Position numbers and translations under genes: made by a program. From CAKKQX01 sp963734595 (lineage in GTDB: Bacteria > Pseudomonadota > Gammaproteobacteria > Burkholderiales > SG8-41), in contig CAVTHV010000017.1 of the NCBI GenBank assembly GCA_963734595.1, positions 1 to 64,000 of the forward strand: a stretch of 64,000 nucleotides of DNA, written 5' to 3'. Position 1 is the stretch's first letter, and every line of letters begins with the position of its first letter. The notes below the pieces were generated by a model. The model was not told the DNA's origin. It saw only the letters and a list, made by a program, of their open reading frames with translations, and did no database searches. Positions 33,610 to 42,875 of the stretch are shown here, piece after piece.

Positions 33610-34151
33610 AAGACTTTACAGAAAAGCAGCTCGACTCGAAGCTGGTGTACGAAGGCAAGCTGCTCACGGTGCGAGAAGACCGTGTGTTGCTGCCCGACGG
33701 CAGGCACGCTACCCGCGAATACATCCAGCATCTGGGGGCGGTGATGGTCATTGCGATGCTGGACAAGGACACGCTGCTGCTCGAGCACCAGTTCCGCTAT
33801 CCGCTGCGCCGCCATTTCTACGAGCTGCCGGCGGGGAAAATCGACGTCGGAGAGGAACCGCTGGCGACCGCCAGGCGCGAACTGATCGAGGAGTGCGGCT
33901 ACGAGGCCGGTTCCTGGCGCCACCTCGCCACGCTGCATCCCTGCATCGGCTACTCCGACGAGCGCATCGAGCTCTTCCTCGCGCGCGATCTGACCTACGT
34001 CGGCCATGCGCCGGAAGACGGCGAATTCCTTGAAGTGATCCCGACCAGGGTTTCCGAGGCGCTCGAGTGGCTCAGATCGGGCAAGATCACCGAAGTCAAA
34101 ACGGCAATCGGCCTGCTATGGCTGGAAAAAATCGCGCAGGCAGGGTGGTAG
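33606..34151 (+). CDS. Nudix hydrolase, ADP-ribose pyrophosphatase type
   Basis: The Nudix box reads GKIDVGEEPLATA then RRELIEECGY, the GX5EX7REUXEEXGU pattern. The flanking YIQHLGAVMVIAMLD and EHQFRYPLRRHFYELPAG fit ADP-sugar pyrophosphatases. The start codon is unclear: the conserved N-terminus KDFTEKQLDSKLVYEGK begins right after the nuoN stop with a GTA triplet at 33606, possibly a miscalled GTG or ATG; GTG at 33645 is the first standard start. The nuoN-nudix order is common in betaproteobacteria. Confidence 0.85.
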   Translation, partial: VKDFTEKQLDSKLVYEGKLLTVREDRVLLPDGRHATREYIQHLGAVMVIAMLDKDTLLLEHQFRYPLRRHFYELPAGKIDVGEEPLATARRELIEECGYEAGSWRHLATLHPCIGYSDERIELFLARDLTYVGHAPEDGEFLEVIPTRVSEALEWLRSGKITEVKTAIGLLWLEKIAQAGW

Positions 34152-34189
34152 TCCGCAGCTGAGGATTTGTGCGGCGGCCGCGCCGGATT

Positions 34190-36139
34190 TCAGACGGCCG
34201 TTTTTTGGGGCCGCTCGGCAAGCAACGGTTCGCCGGTGCTGCCGAGCAATTCCGGTTGCTGGAAAAGGTATCCCTGGCCGAACTGCACGCCCATCCCGAG
34301 CAGCAGCTTCACCACCTCGGGTTTTTCCACCCATTCGGCGATCACCTGTTTGTCCAGCCCGCGCGCGACGTCGTTCAGCGCCTTGACGAAAATGCGGCTG
34401 CCTTCGTCGGTGGCGAGATCGCGGATGAAACTGCCGTCGATCTTCAGGTAATCGACTTCGAAGCGCTTCAGATAGTAGAACGAACTGAAGCCGGCGCCGA
34501 AATCGTCGAGCGCAAAGCGGCAGCCCATGCTCTTCAGCTTGCGGATGAAGGTGAGCGTGACGTCGATTTCCGACATTGCCGCCGTTTCCGTGATCTCGAA
34601 TACCAGCTGGCCGGGATTGACGCCACTCGTGCGCAGCAGCTTGATGAAGCGCTGGATCCAGTGCTGGTCGGAAATGGAAACACGCGAGAGGTTGACAAAA
34701 TAACGCAGCTTTTTCCCGATCTGCCCGCTTTCGCTCATGAACTGGAGCAGCTTTTCGATCACCCGCATGTCGATTTCCTGCACCATGCCCATCGATTCGG
34801 CAAACTCGATGAAATTCTCGGGCTGGATGTACTTGCCGTTATGGTCGCGGATGCGCACCAGGATCTCCTGGTGCACGGGTTTCTGGTCCTTGAGGCGCAC
34901 CACCGGCTGGGAGAACAGAACCAGGCGGTCTTCGTCGAGCGCGTCGCGCAGTTTCTTGGCCCAGTGGATGCGCTTGTGGGTGCTGCGCAGGGAATCGGAA
35001 GCCTGGTCGAACAGCGTGTAGCGGTTGCGGCCGAGATCCTTGGCCTGGTACATCGCGATGTCGACATTGGACAGCAGGGCGGGCAGGTCGCTGCCGTGGA
35101 ACGGATAGAGCGCGATGCCGATGGAGGCGCTCAGGTTGGAGATGACTTTCTGCCCGCCGGCCTGGAAGCGGTAGTGGCGGATGGCATTAAGCGCGGTTTC
35201 AGCGGTATCGACCGCCTCCTTGCGCAGGCCTTCGGGCAGATGCACCGCGAATTCGTCTCCGCCCAGCCGGTAGACCTCGCCGTTGCGCGTGCGCATCATT
35301 TCGCGCAGCACGCTGCCCATGCCGATGATGAGCTGATCGCCGGTGCGGTGGCCGAAATTGTCGTTCACGTACTTGAAGTGGTCGATGTCGAGGAACAGCA
35401 GCGCCCCGACGCCCCCTTCCTCCATCGCCGATTCGATGCGTTGCTGCAGGCTGTGGCGGTTGGGCAACTCGGTCAGCGCGTCGTGCATCGCCAGATGCTC
35501 GATGCGCCGGGTCGCGAGATGCTGCTCGGTCACGTCGCGCGCCGTGCCGCGGATGCCGAGCATCTCGCCATTGTCGTCGTTGGTGATGCGCGCGTTGATC
35601 CCGATCCAGCGGTCCTCGCCATGTGCCGTGGCGAGGTGGGTGACGTAATTCTTGATTTCTCCGGCGCGCTTGAGCGTGGCCAGAAACCGCCGGTTGGAGA
35701 TGTACGACGGCCCGGTTTCGAAGTTGAAGAAACAGCGCCCGATGAGGTCTTTCGGCGCCAGGCCGAAAATATCGTGCGCGGCGTTGTTGAGATATACGAA
35801 GCGCCCCTGTGCGTCGGTGGCCCAGATCAGGTCATGGGAGGTTTCGACCAGGTCGCGGTAGCGGTTTTCGCTTTCGAGCAGGAGCTGGATGATGCGGCGT
35901 TTCTCCGCGAGCGAGCGCTTGACCGTCGCCAGTTCCTGGGAATTCTTGTCGCTGCCCGTGGCGGGCGCGGAAACCGCGAGGCGGTCGATCAGCTCTTTGG
36001 CGTAGCGGCGGTGCCCGCCGCTGGTACGCAGCGCGACGAGTATCCCCTGTTCGTCCCAGCGCCGCAATTTCTGTATCGGGATACCCAGCATTTCGGACGC
36101 TTCCTGAATGCTGTATTCCATATCTGGTATAGAAGACAC
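34190..36139 (-). CDS. MerR-type HTH–PAS–GGDEF–EAL protein
   Basis: A 649-residue protein with an unusual domain order. Residues about 8-57 are a MerR/excisionase-like DNA-binding domain (YSIQEASEMLGIPIQKLRRW, then GHRRYAKELIDRL). A PAS domain follows (about 90-210; LIWATDAQGRFVYLNNAAHD), then GGDEF (about 220-385, motif RLGGDEFAV intact), then EAL (about 400-640). The EAL domain is altered: QEILVRIRD replaces the EALLR motif and IAEWVEK replaces AEGVE, while DDFGAGFSSF is kept. It may synthesise or sense c-di-GMP and bind DNA. It lies downstream of the DSF-synthase-like gene on the same strand. Confidence 0.88.
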   Translation of the reverse strand: MSSIPDMEYSIQEASEMLGIPIQKLRRWDEQGILVALRTSGGHRRYAKELIDRLAVSAPATGSDKNSQELATVKRSLAEKRRIIQLLLESENRYRDLVETSHDLIWATDAQGRFVYLNNAAHDIFGLAPKDLIGRCFFNFETGPSYISNRRFLATLKRAGEIKNYVTHLATAHGEDRWIGINARITNDDNGEMLGIRGTARDVTEQHLATRRIEHLAMHDALTELPNRHSLQQRIESAMEEGGVGALLFLDIDHFKYVNDNFGHRTGDQLIIGMGSVLREMMRTRNGEVYRLGGDEFAVHLPEGLRKEAVDTAETALNAIRHYRFQAGGQKVISNLSASIGIALYPFHGSDLPALLSNVDIAMYQAKDLGRNRYTLFDQASDSLRSTHKRIHWAKKLRDALDEDRLVLFSQPVVRLKDQKPVHQEILVRIRDHNGKYIQPENFIEFAESMGMVQEIDMRVIEKLLQFMSESGQIGKKLRYFVNLSRVSISDQHWIQRFIKLLRTSGVNPGQLVFEITETAAMSEIDVTLTFIRKLKSMGCRFALDDFGAGFSSFYYLKRFEVDYLKIDGSFIRDLATDEGSRIFVKALNDVARGLDKQVIAEWVEKPEVVKLLLGMGVQFGQGYLFQQPELLGSTGEPLLAERPQKTAV

Positions 36140-36479
36140 CCGGCTCCCCTGTTGCGAGTGATTTTTCCCGTCCGCATGGCACGGACAGGCGTTGGATGCG
36201 TTGGTGATGAGCAGTTTACCAAAGTCGCTGCTGCCCGGCTAAACAACTTCTCACCTGTATTGCCGCACGCTGATTCCGCTCTAAATCCCTTGATTTTAAA
36301 AGCTATTTAATTCCGACTCGACACGTTTCCGCGGCCCGGGCGCCAGCCCAGCCTGGCCGCAATTCAGTACACGCTCTCCGCCCATGTTGGTACAACAAAC
36401 ATTGCCGGCCGCGCCGATGCGCAGCCGCCGATCGGTCGTCGACTTCAGATCGCGACCGCGTCCGCCGGTCCTCGGCCGG

Positions 36480-36639
36480 ATTTCTAATGGATCTGGTGAG
36501 GTTCCCCCAATCCGTTTTAGTTTCGGCTAACGCGCTGGGCGCATTACCCTTCACTGAAACTTGTGGTGCTTGGCCCCATCCATGCATCCTCCAGGGTCGA
36601 ATTTCTAATGGATCTGGTGAGGTTCCCCCAATCCGTTTT
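36480..36639. repeat. 39-base direct repeat overlapping the 3' end of the rpfF-like gene
   Basis: Bases 36480-36518 and 36601-36639 are identical over 39 positions (starting ATTTCTAATGGATCTGGTGA), 121 bases apart. The right copy encodes the last residues and stop of the rpfF-like gene; the left copy is non-coding. The 36140-36600 gap otherwise holds no gene that I can support. Confidence 0.9.
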
Positions 36640-37528
36640 GCCGCGACACCAGACGATTCATGAGTTTCAGGTCGCGGGTGTTCAGGCGCAGCGCGCTGTC
36701 GACCCAGATTTGCACGATGTCGAGCAGCTCGGAAAACTCGATCTTGTGCACGCGCCGCCGTACTGCCGCGAGGCCCGCGAGGCCGTTGCGGGCCCGGCTC
36801 CGGCGTTTGATCAGCGCGGCGACTTCGGTCTCTCCCTGTCCATTCTCGGCCAGAACGTCGACCACGCCGTGGGCGAGCATTTCTTCGGCGCTGTAAATCT
36901 TGCCGCTGGTAATCAGTTCCTCGGCGCCTTTCTGGCCGATCTTGCGTTCGAGGAAAGAGTAGGCACCCATGCCGGGGAAAAGGTTGAACAGGATTTCGGG
37001 AAACCCGAAACGCGCGTTTTTCTCGGCGACGATCACGTCGCCGGACAACGCGGCTTCGAATCCGCCGCCCAGGCATTCGCCCTGGACCAGGGAAATCGTG
37101 GTCACCGGCAGATCGTGGCCGACGTAGTTGCGGTAAAGCACGTCGATGCAGGCGCGGCCGTAGCGCAGCAGGCCCTGGCGGTCCTGGGCGTCGATCAATT
37201 GCTTGAACAGATCGAGGTCGCCGCCGAGGTTGAAGACGCCGGGTATGGCAGAGGCCAGGACAACGTATTCGATCGCATGTTCCTCGCCGTAGCAGTTCAC
37301 GCGTGCTTCGCTGTGAGTGAGAAAATCATAGTAAGCGCGGATGTCGGCGAGCAGACCGGGATTGAAACATGGGCGCGGCTCGGGAGACCAGCGCGACCAG
37401 AAAGCATTGGTCTGCCTGTCGAAATGCGCATGCAGTTGCGGCGAAAAGCTGAAGTCGGCGCCGGTGAGGGGCTGGATTACCGGATGCTGGCGTACTTCGA
37501 GTACAGCGGCAGGAACATGCATTTCCAT
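36608..37528 (-). CDS. rpfF: DSF synthase-like crotonase (RpfF family)
   Basis: A crotonase-fold enzyme; RpfF makes cis-2-unsaturated fatty-acid diffusible signal factors from acyl-ACP by dehydration and thioester hydrolysis. The region GECLGGGFEAALSGDVIVAE followed by FGFPEILFNLFPGMGAYSF holds both glutamates expected in the RpfF active site and is much closer to RpfF than to ordinary enoyl-CoA hydratases. The start is ATG 37528 with AAGGGG upstream; an earlier in-frame ATG at 37600 lies on the CRP-like site. About 306 residues. Divergent from the aas-like gene. Frame is intact. Confidence 0.85.
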
Positions 37529-37585
37529 GATGCGTTTCCCCTTATCAAATATTGAAGCGATGAATTGTTGATTGGATAAACCAAA

Positions 37586-37601
37586 TGTGACCAAAGTCAC
37601 G
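37586..37601. promoter_or_regulatory. CRP/Clp-like operator upstream of the rpfF-like gene
   Basis: TGTGACCAAAGTCACG matches the CRP-family pattern TGTGA-N6-TCACA at all but the last base. It lies 58 bases upstream of the chosen rpfF start, in an AT-rich divergent intergenic region. Confidence 0.55.
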
Positions 37602-37875
37602 ACGAAGATTTAAAGTTAATAAATCTGAAAAAGCAAATCTAACGTTTTGATAGATTTTGTATTTCCTATTTAAAAACAGTAGTTAACATTATCCTATTCA
37701 GGCTATTCCGCCAAGAAATCTATCAACGGATGTTTGCAGATTTATTGTGGTATCCCATATATGGTGGCGAGCAACCCGTGGCTTACCAGATATGGTGGCA
37801 GGCATGCCGCTCACACAAATTTGACTCCGGTGGCAAGAGCGGATAAAAGCTAGCAAACCAACTTATTTAATCGAT
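37602..37875. promoter_or_regulatory. AT-rich divergent promoter region (rpfF-like / aas-like)
   Basis: The stretch is markedly AT-rich against its surroundings, with no coding frame. It contains two ATATGGTGGC direct repeats (near 37757 and 37791), about 34 bases apart, that could be regulator sites on the aas-like side. No single promoter stands out. Confidence 0.45.
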
Positions 37876-40006
37876 GTGATCAGAGCAGCATTACGTTTGA
37901 TTTTGCGCGTGCTGTTGCGCGTCAAAGTGGAAGGAGACGCGCAGCAACTGCTTCGCGGCAGGCCGCTCGTCGTTGCCAACCACGATTCGTTACTCGATGG
38001 CGTATTGCTCGGGCTGTTCCTGCCGGGCGCGCCGACCGTTGTTCTGACGCGCGATGTGCTCAAGTCCCGGTTTGCGCGCAGCCTGATGGCGGCAGTGCCG
38101 TTCGTCGTGATCGATCCCCTGCAACCGCTCGGCGTCAAGCACCTGATCCGCCAGATCAAGAGTGGCCGCATGGTGGCCCTCTTTCCGCAAGGGCGCCTGT
38201 CCACGACCGGCGGCGTGATGAAGGTTTACGATTCCGCCGGCGTCATCGCTTTCCGCTGCGACGCCGACATCATCCCGGTCAGGATCCACGGTACGCTTTA
38301 TTCCCGGTTCGCAGACGCGGGCGGGCATTTTCCGCGGCGGTGGTTTCCGCGCGTCACGCTGTCGATCCAGCCGGCCGTCAAGCTGCCGCCGATTCCCGCG
38401 CTGCCGGCACGCGAGCGCCGGCGCCGTCTCGCCGACGAAATGCTCGGGATCATGCAGCACATGATGTTTGCGACGCGGCCGCGGCGGTCGCTGTTCGAGG
38501 CTTTGATCGACTCTGCCGGATTGTTCGGCCGCCGCACCAAAATCATCGAGGATGCGCGCGAGCAGCCGGAATCGTACGGTGATTTGCTCAAGGTGAGCCT
38601 GGCGCTGGGGCGGCTCAGCACGCGGATCACCAGGGAAGGTGAGATCGTGGGCATACTGATGCCCAATTTGAGCACCACGGTGTGCCTGGTCATGGGGCTG
38701 TCCGCGATGGGCCGTATCCCGGCCATGCTCAATTACACCTCGGGCGTGGAGGCGATGCGGGGGGCATGCGTTGCGGCCGGCATCAAAACCGTGATGACCT
38801 CCCGCCAGTTTCTGGAAAGGGCCAGGCTCGGGTCGAGTATCAAAGGGTTGTCCGGCATCAACCTGGTCTATCTGGAGGATTTGCGCGCGGGGCTGGGCCT
38901 GGGCGACAAGCTGTGGCTCATCGGGGCGCTGCTGCGGCCGCGCGCCGCGATCAGAAGGACTGATCCCGGAGAAACGGCAGTGGTACTGTTTACCTCGGGC
39001 TCGGAAGGGCGTCCCAAGGGCGTTGCGTTAAGCCACGATGCGTTGCTTGCCAACATGGCGCAGATGCAGGCGGTGATCGACTTCGGGCCGAACGACAAAT
39101 ACCTCAACGCGCTGCCGATGTATCACACCTATGGTCTTACCGCGTGCACGCTGATGCCGCTTATTTCCGGAACCCGCCTGTTTCTCTACACCTCTCCGCT
39201 GCGCTATCGCGCGATCCCGGAGCTCGCTTATACGCGCGACTGCACCTACATTTTCGGCACCAGCACCTTCCTCGGCCATTACGCGCGTCAGGCGCATCCC
39301 TACGATTTCTACAAGGTGAGGGTGGTGGTTTCCGGCGGGGAAAAACTCAATCCGGAGGTGGCCGATCTGTGGCTGAGGAAGTTCGGCCTGCGCATCATGG
39401 AAGGCTACGGCGCGACCGAATGCGGGCCGGCGATGACATTGAATACGCCGCTGCGCTACCGCGAGGGAACGGTGGGCCGTTTTCTGCCGGGCATCGAATA
39501 TCGCCGGGTTGCGGTGCCCGGCATCAAGCAGGGCGTCGCCCTGCATGTGCGCAGCGCCAACCTGATGAGCGGGTATTACTTTTTCGAAGAGCCGGGCGTG
39601 CTGCATCCGCCGCGCTCCGAAGTCGGTGCCGGCTGGTACAACACCGGTGACGTGGTCGAAGTCGATGACGACGGATTTGTCACCATCGTGGGCCGCGTCA
39701 AGCGTTTTGCCAAGATTGCCGGTGAAATGGTATCGCTGGAACTGGTCGAGCACATCGCCTATCTGGCCGCGCCCGAATACAAGCACGCAGCAACGGTGGA
39801 GCAGATCGCCGGCCGCGGCGAGAGCACGGTGCTGTTTACCACCGATCCCGGACTCGACCGTATCATGCTGCAAAAAGCGGCCCACCAGTTGGGCGCTCAG
39901 GATATGGCGGCAGCGCGCCGCGTTGTGCACGTCGCTTCGCTGCCGCTGCTCGGCAGCGGCAAGACCGATTACGTGACGCTGGCGACACATTGCGCGGGAG
40001 GCCTGA
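37876..40006 (+). CDS. Aas-like bifunctional acyltransferase / acyl ligase, +1 frameshift near end
   Basis: The N-terminal PlsC-like domain (about residues 1-200) has VVANHDSLLDG, the HX4D motif, and FPQGRLSTTG. The adenylating domain (about 230-700) has VLFTSGSEGRPKGVALSH, EGYGATECGP and YNTGDVVEVDDDGF, ending LLGSGKTDYVTLA. This matches E. coli Aas, which re-acylates lysophospholipids and activates fatty acids. It starts at GTG 37876. One extra G near 39997 removes the stop; correction ends CAEA at TGA 40004-40006, overlapping the next ATG. About 709 residues. Beside rpfF it could fill the RpfB-like role of fatty acid activation. Confidence 0.85.
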
Positions 40007-40781
40007 TGCTGATTGCGCAGATTTCCGATCTGCATGTCATGCCGGCGGGCGAGCTTGCCTTCGGCCGTTTCGACACTTCCGCCAGCCTCGCTGCGTTGCG
40101 TAAGCCATATCATGCAGCTCGAGCCGTTGCCCGACGCGGTGCTCGCCACCGGCGATCTGGTCGAGGGCGGCAGCGCCGGCGAGTATCGGCGTCTGCGCGA
40201 TCTGCTCGCGCCGCTCGGCATGCCGGTATACGTGATTCCCGGCAATCACGATAAGCGCGAGGTGCTGTGCGCGGAATTCGGCGATCACCTTTATCTGCCG
40301 CGTCCGGGCCAGATGGTGCGTTATGTCCTCGAGAATCATGGCACGCGCCTGGTTGCGCTCGATACCGCGGTCGCCGGTGAAGACGGCGGCGCGCTCGGCG
40401 CCGATCAACTCGACTGGCTGGAGACAACGCTCGGCGGCTGAACCGCACAAACGTACGCTGGTATTCATGCATCATCCGCCGGTCAAGACCGGGACCGGCT
40501 ACATGGACGAAATTGCGCTCGATCAGCCGAGCGCCGGGCGGCTGGCCCGGATCATCGGACGCCATCCGCAGGTGGAGCGCATCGCCTGCGGCCACGTGCA
40601 CCGCGGCATGCAGGCCCGCTGGCATGGCACGACGGTTTCGATTTGCCCAAGCACGGCGTTCCAGTACAGTCTCGACTTTCGACCGGGCGCATCCGCGACC
40701 GTTACCGGCGAGCCGCCGGCATATCAACTGCATTACTGGAACGGGGCGGAACTCGTTACCCACACAGTAGTGGTGACGTAG
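40006..40781 (+). CDS. Calcineurin-like phosphodiesterase (CpdA-like), two +1 frameshifts
   Basis: Metal-binding motifs in order: ISDLHV, TGDLVEGG, PGNHDKRE, FMHHPPVKTG, and ACGHVHRGM, the class III cyclic nucleotide phosphodiesterase pattern. Extra bases near 40095 (restores CVSHIMQLEPLPDAVLATGD) and at 40435-40437 (restores LGAEPHKRTLVFMHHPP) break the frame. Corrected length is about 257 residues. It overlaps the aas-like gene by one base, so they are probably translated together. The substrate (cAMP or another phosphodiester) is not determinable from sequence. Confidence 0.8.
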
Positions 40782-40824
40782 TGACGGTGAGCCAGGATTC
40801 GGTATTCAGGATTCAGGAAATGAG

Positions 40825-41687
40825 TCAGCGTGGTTCGTCGGGAAGCGGCGGGAGCGAGCGCAGGTAGGCGATCATTGCCGCGAGATCCTCGGGCGTGAGC
40901 TGGCTGGTGGTGTTGCGGATCACCTCATCCATCACTTCATTCGCGGACGTCGCCGTCCGGAGTCAGTCCGGTCAGCAGGAATTCCTTCAAGTCTCCGTCG
41001 CTCCATTTCTTGAGCCTCGTCGGCGTCAGGTTCGGCACGTTCTTGCCGTCAGGTCCCTTGCCCCCGGCGAGAAAGCGGTTTTGTTTCGTCCCGCCGAAGA
41101 AGTTGCGCGGCGTGTGGCATTCGCCGCAATGGCCGAGGGCCTGGACCAGGTAAGCCCCGCGATTGACGGCCGGCGTGAGCCGTGTGTCGGCTGTAAATGG
41201 GCCGGGCGTGAAGAACAGCCATTTCCAGACGACAAGCAGGGAACGCCAGCCGAAGGGAAAATGCAGGTCGTGTTTCCTGCTGGGTTGGGCGCTCGGCGGG
41301 AGCGTGCGCAGGTAAGCCCACAGGTCGCGCAAATCGCTGTCGGCGATCCGCGTAAACGAGGTGTAGGGAAACGCCGGGAAGAGGTGGGCGCCATCGGGGC
41401 GCATGCCCAGGCGCATCGCGCGGACGAAATCAGCCTCGTTCCAGCGTCCGATTCCCGCCTGCGGATCCGGCGTGATGTTCGGCCCGTAGAATGTTCCGAA
41501 AGGCGTCTTGAGCGCGCGCCCGCCGGCAAAGGGAACGGCGTCCTTCTTGTCTTCCGTATGACAGGCGAGGCAGCCGCCGGCTTTCGCCAGGTACTGTCCG
41601 TGCTTTGCATCGCCTTGGGCGGATGCGCTGTCTTAACGCCGTGCCCGAGCAGCAGGGCTATCAGCCCGTCCGCAGCGCACGTCGCAT
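40825..41687 (-). CDS. Diheme-type cytochrome c, frameshifted
   Basis: Two CxxCH heme sites are visible: CLACHTED near the N-terminus and CGECHTPRNF in the middle. Between them are VPFAGGRALKTPFGTFYGPN and NITPD, typical of the cytochrome c subunits of membrane dehydrogenases. An extra base near 40945 separates TGLTPDGDV from ANEVMDEVIRNTTSQLTPED. The signal peptide region (41600-41687) has no single open frame and probably holds more indels, so the start is uncertain. Likely a periplasmic electron carrier. Confidence 0.7.
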
Positions 41688-41724
41688 GCGAGTCAGCTCG
41701 ATTTCACGGCCGATCAAAAGCGAA

Positions 41725-41743
41725 AGCCCCGCGCAGCGGGGCT
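41725..41743. terminator. Hairpin terminator after the cytochrome c'-like gene
   Basis: AGCCCCGC (41725-41732), a three-base loop, and GCGGGGCT (41736-41743) form a perfect stem. A TTTT run follows on the plus strand and a T-rich stretch on the minus strand. It lies just past the minus-strand stop at 41765. Confidence 0.7.
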
Positions 41744-41764
41744 GTTTTGGAGAAGCGAGGTTCG

Positions 41765-42227
41765 TTACTGCTTTTCGCGGAAGTCTTCGTGGCAGCCTGC
41801 CGCAGGCCTTGTCGACCGCGCCATTATGGCGCTTTCACGGCGGCCTCATCACCGCCCTTGCTTGAGGGAGACGAGCTTGGCGATTTCGCGCTGCAACCGG
41901 TCCTGGGCTTCCTTGAATTTGGCGGTGTCCGTGAAGACCGCCGGCAGTGCTGCGCTTTTCACGTCTTTGGTGCTGGGCGCGAAGCCGTCCCAGGGCATCT
42001 TGCTCAAAGCCTCGAGATAACCTGCATTGCGCGCGACGCACGCTTCGCGTCGTACGGAACCTTGCCTTGGGCCATGCCGCCCAGCGGACCTAGAAGTACT
42101 TGCCCTGCAAGGTCATTGCCGCCTGGCGTTGCTTGACCAGGGTTTCGGGCTTGACCTGCGCCTGCGCAATGCGGGTCATGGACAGTCCGATGGCGACCAA
42201 TACGCTGCCGGAAATGATTTTCTTCAC
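41765..42227 (-). pseudogene. Cytochrome c'-like gene with several frameshifts
   Basis: Fragments in three frames give a cytochrome c' pattern: a signal peptide from GTG 42227 (VKKIISGSVLVAIGLS), KPETLVKQRQAAMTLQGKYF, GPLGGMAQGKVPYDA, NAGYLEALSKMPWDGFAPST, and a C-terminal heme motif CGGCHEDFREKQ. At least four breaks occur (about 42088, 42035, 41865, 41833 and 41788), denser than anywhere else in the window. It could be a decaying gene, or an intact gene in a badly called stretch. Confidence 0.6.
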
Positions 42228-42294
42228 TGCGGTATCTCCCAGATGGATGAACAAAAAAGCCGGTAAACCTGACAAACAGATAGACAGGCGAAGA

Positions 42295-42789
42295 CTATAT
42301 ATTTGTTCCGCGCGTTGCCGTTGCGCGGCAGCTGGACCGAACCGGTTGCGAGCCGATCACTGTTCCATCATGTGGAATCCGGTGCAGCTTGCGCGCGCGT
42401 TTGAGTTCGCCCTGGTGCCGTTTGTCGGCCAGCCGCCGCATTTTTGACGCGCGGGTCGGGCGCGTGGCTTTGCGCTTTTTCGGCGGAACCGCCGCGGCGC
42501 GTATCAGATCGACCAGCCGCTGCAACGCATCGGCGCGATTGCGGATCTGGGTGCGGAAGCGCTGGGCGGTGATCACCAGCACGCCGTCTTCGGTGATCCG
42601 TCTGCCGGCAAGGGCGATGAGCCGCTCCCGCACCGGGGCAGGCAAAGATCGGGAATGGGCGACGTCGAAGCGCAATTGCACCGCGGTGGCGACCTTGTTC
42701 ACATTCTGCCCGCCGGGACCGGAGGCGCGGATGAAGCGCTCCTCGAGTTCGGCTTCGTCGAGCGCGATTTGGCGCGTGACGGTAATCAT
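42295..42789 (-). CDS. arfB: Peptidyl-tRNA hydrolase ArfB (YaeJ)
   Basis: Ribosome-rescue factor that hydrolyses peptidyl-tRNA on stalled ribosomes. The catalytic loop is RASGPGGQNVNKVATAVQLR with GGQ, near residues 22-41. The basic tail (KKRKATRPTRASKMRRLADK) fits the mRNA-channel tail. At 164 residues it is longer than the usual ~140; the last 25 residues look unrelated to the family and may reflect a late frameshift. Confidence 0.9.
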   Translation of the reverse strand: MITVTRQIALDEAELEERFIRASGPGGQNVNKVATAVQLRFDVAHSRSLPAPVRERLIALAGRRITEDGVLVITAQRFRTQIRNRADALQRLVDLIRAAAVPPKKRKATRPTRASKMRRLADKRHQGELKRARKLHRIPHDGTVIGSQPVRSSCRATATRGTNI

Positions 42790-42875
42790 AGGATCAGTGT
42801 ACGGAATTCGGTAAACTTACGCCATCGATTGCGTGCTTACCTCGATTTTGGAGAAAACATGACCGGAAGGCTGTC

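Noticed and set aside
34169..36310. A 713-residue open frame opposite the GGDEF/EAL gene
   Set aside because: It is the complementary shadow of the real gene, with low-complexity His/Arg/Asp-rich translation and no domain; the minus strand carries clear motifs.
36303..37076. A 257-residue minus-strand frame spanning the rpfF end and both direct repeats
   Set aside because: Arg-rich shadow sequence; it overlaps the well-supported crotonase in another frame.
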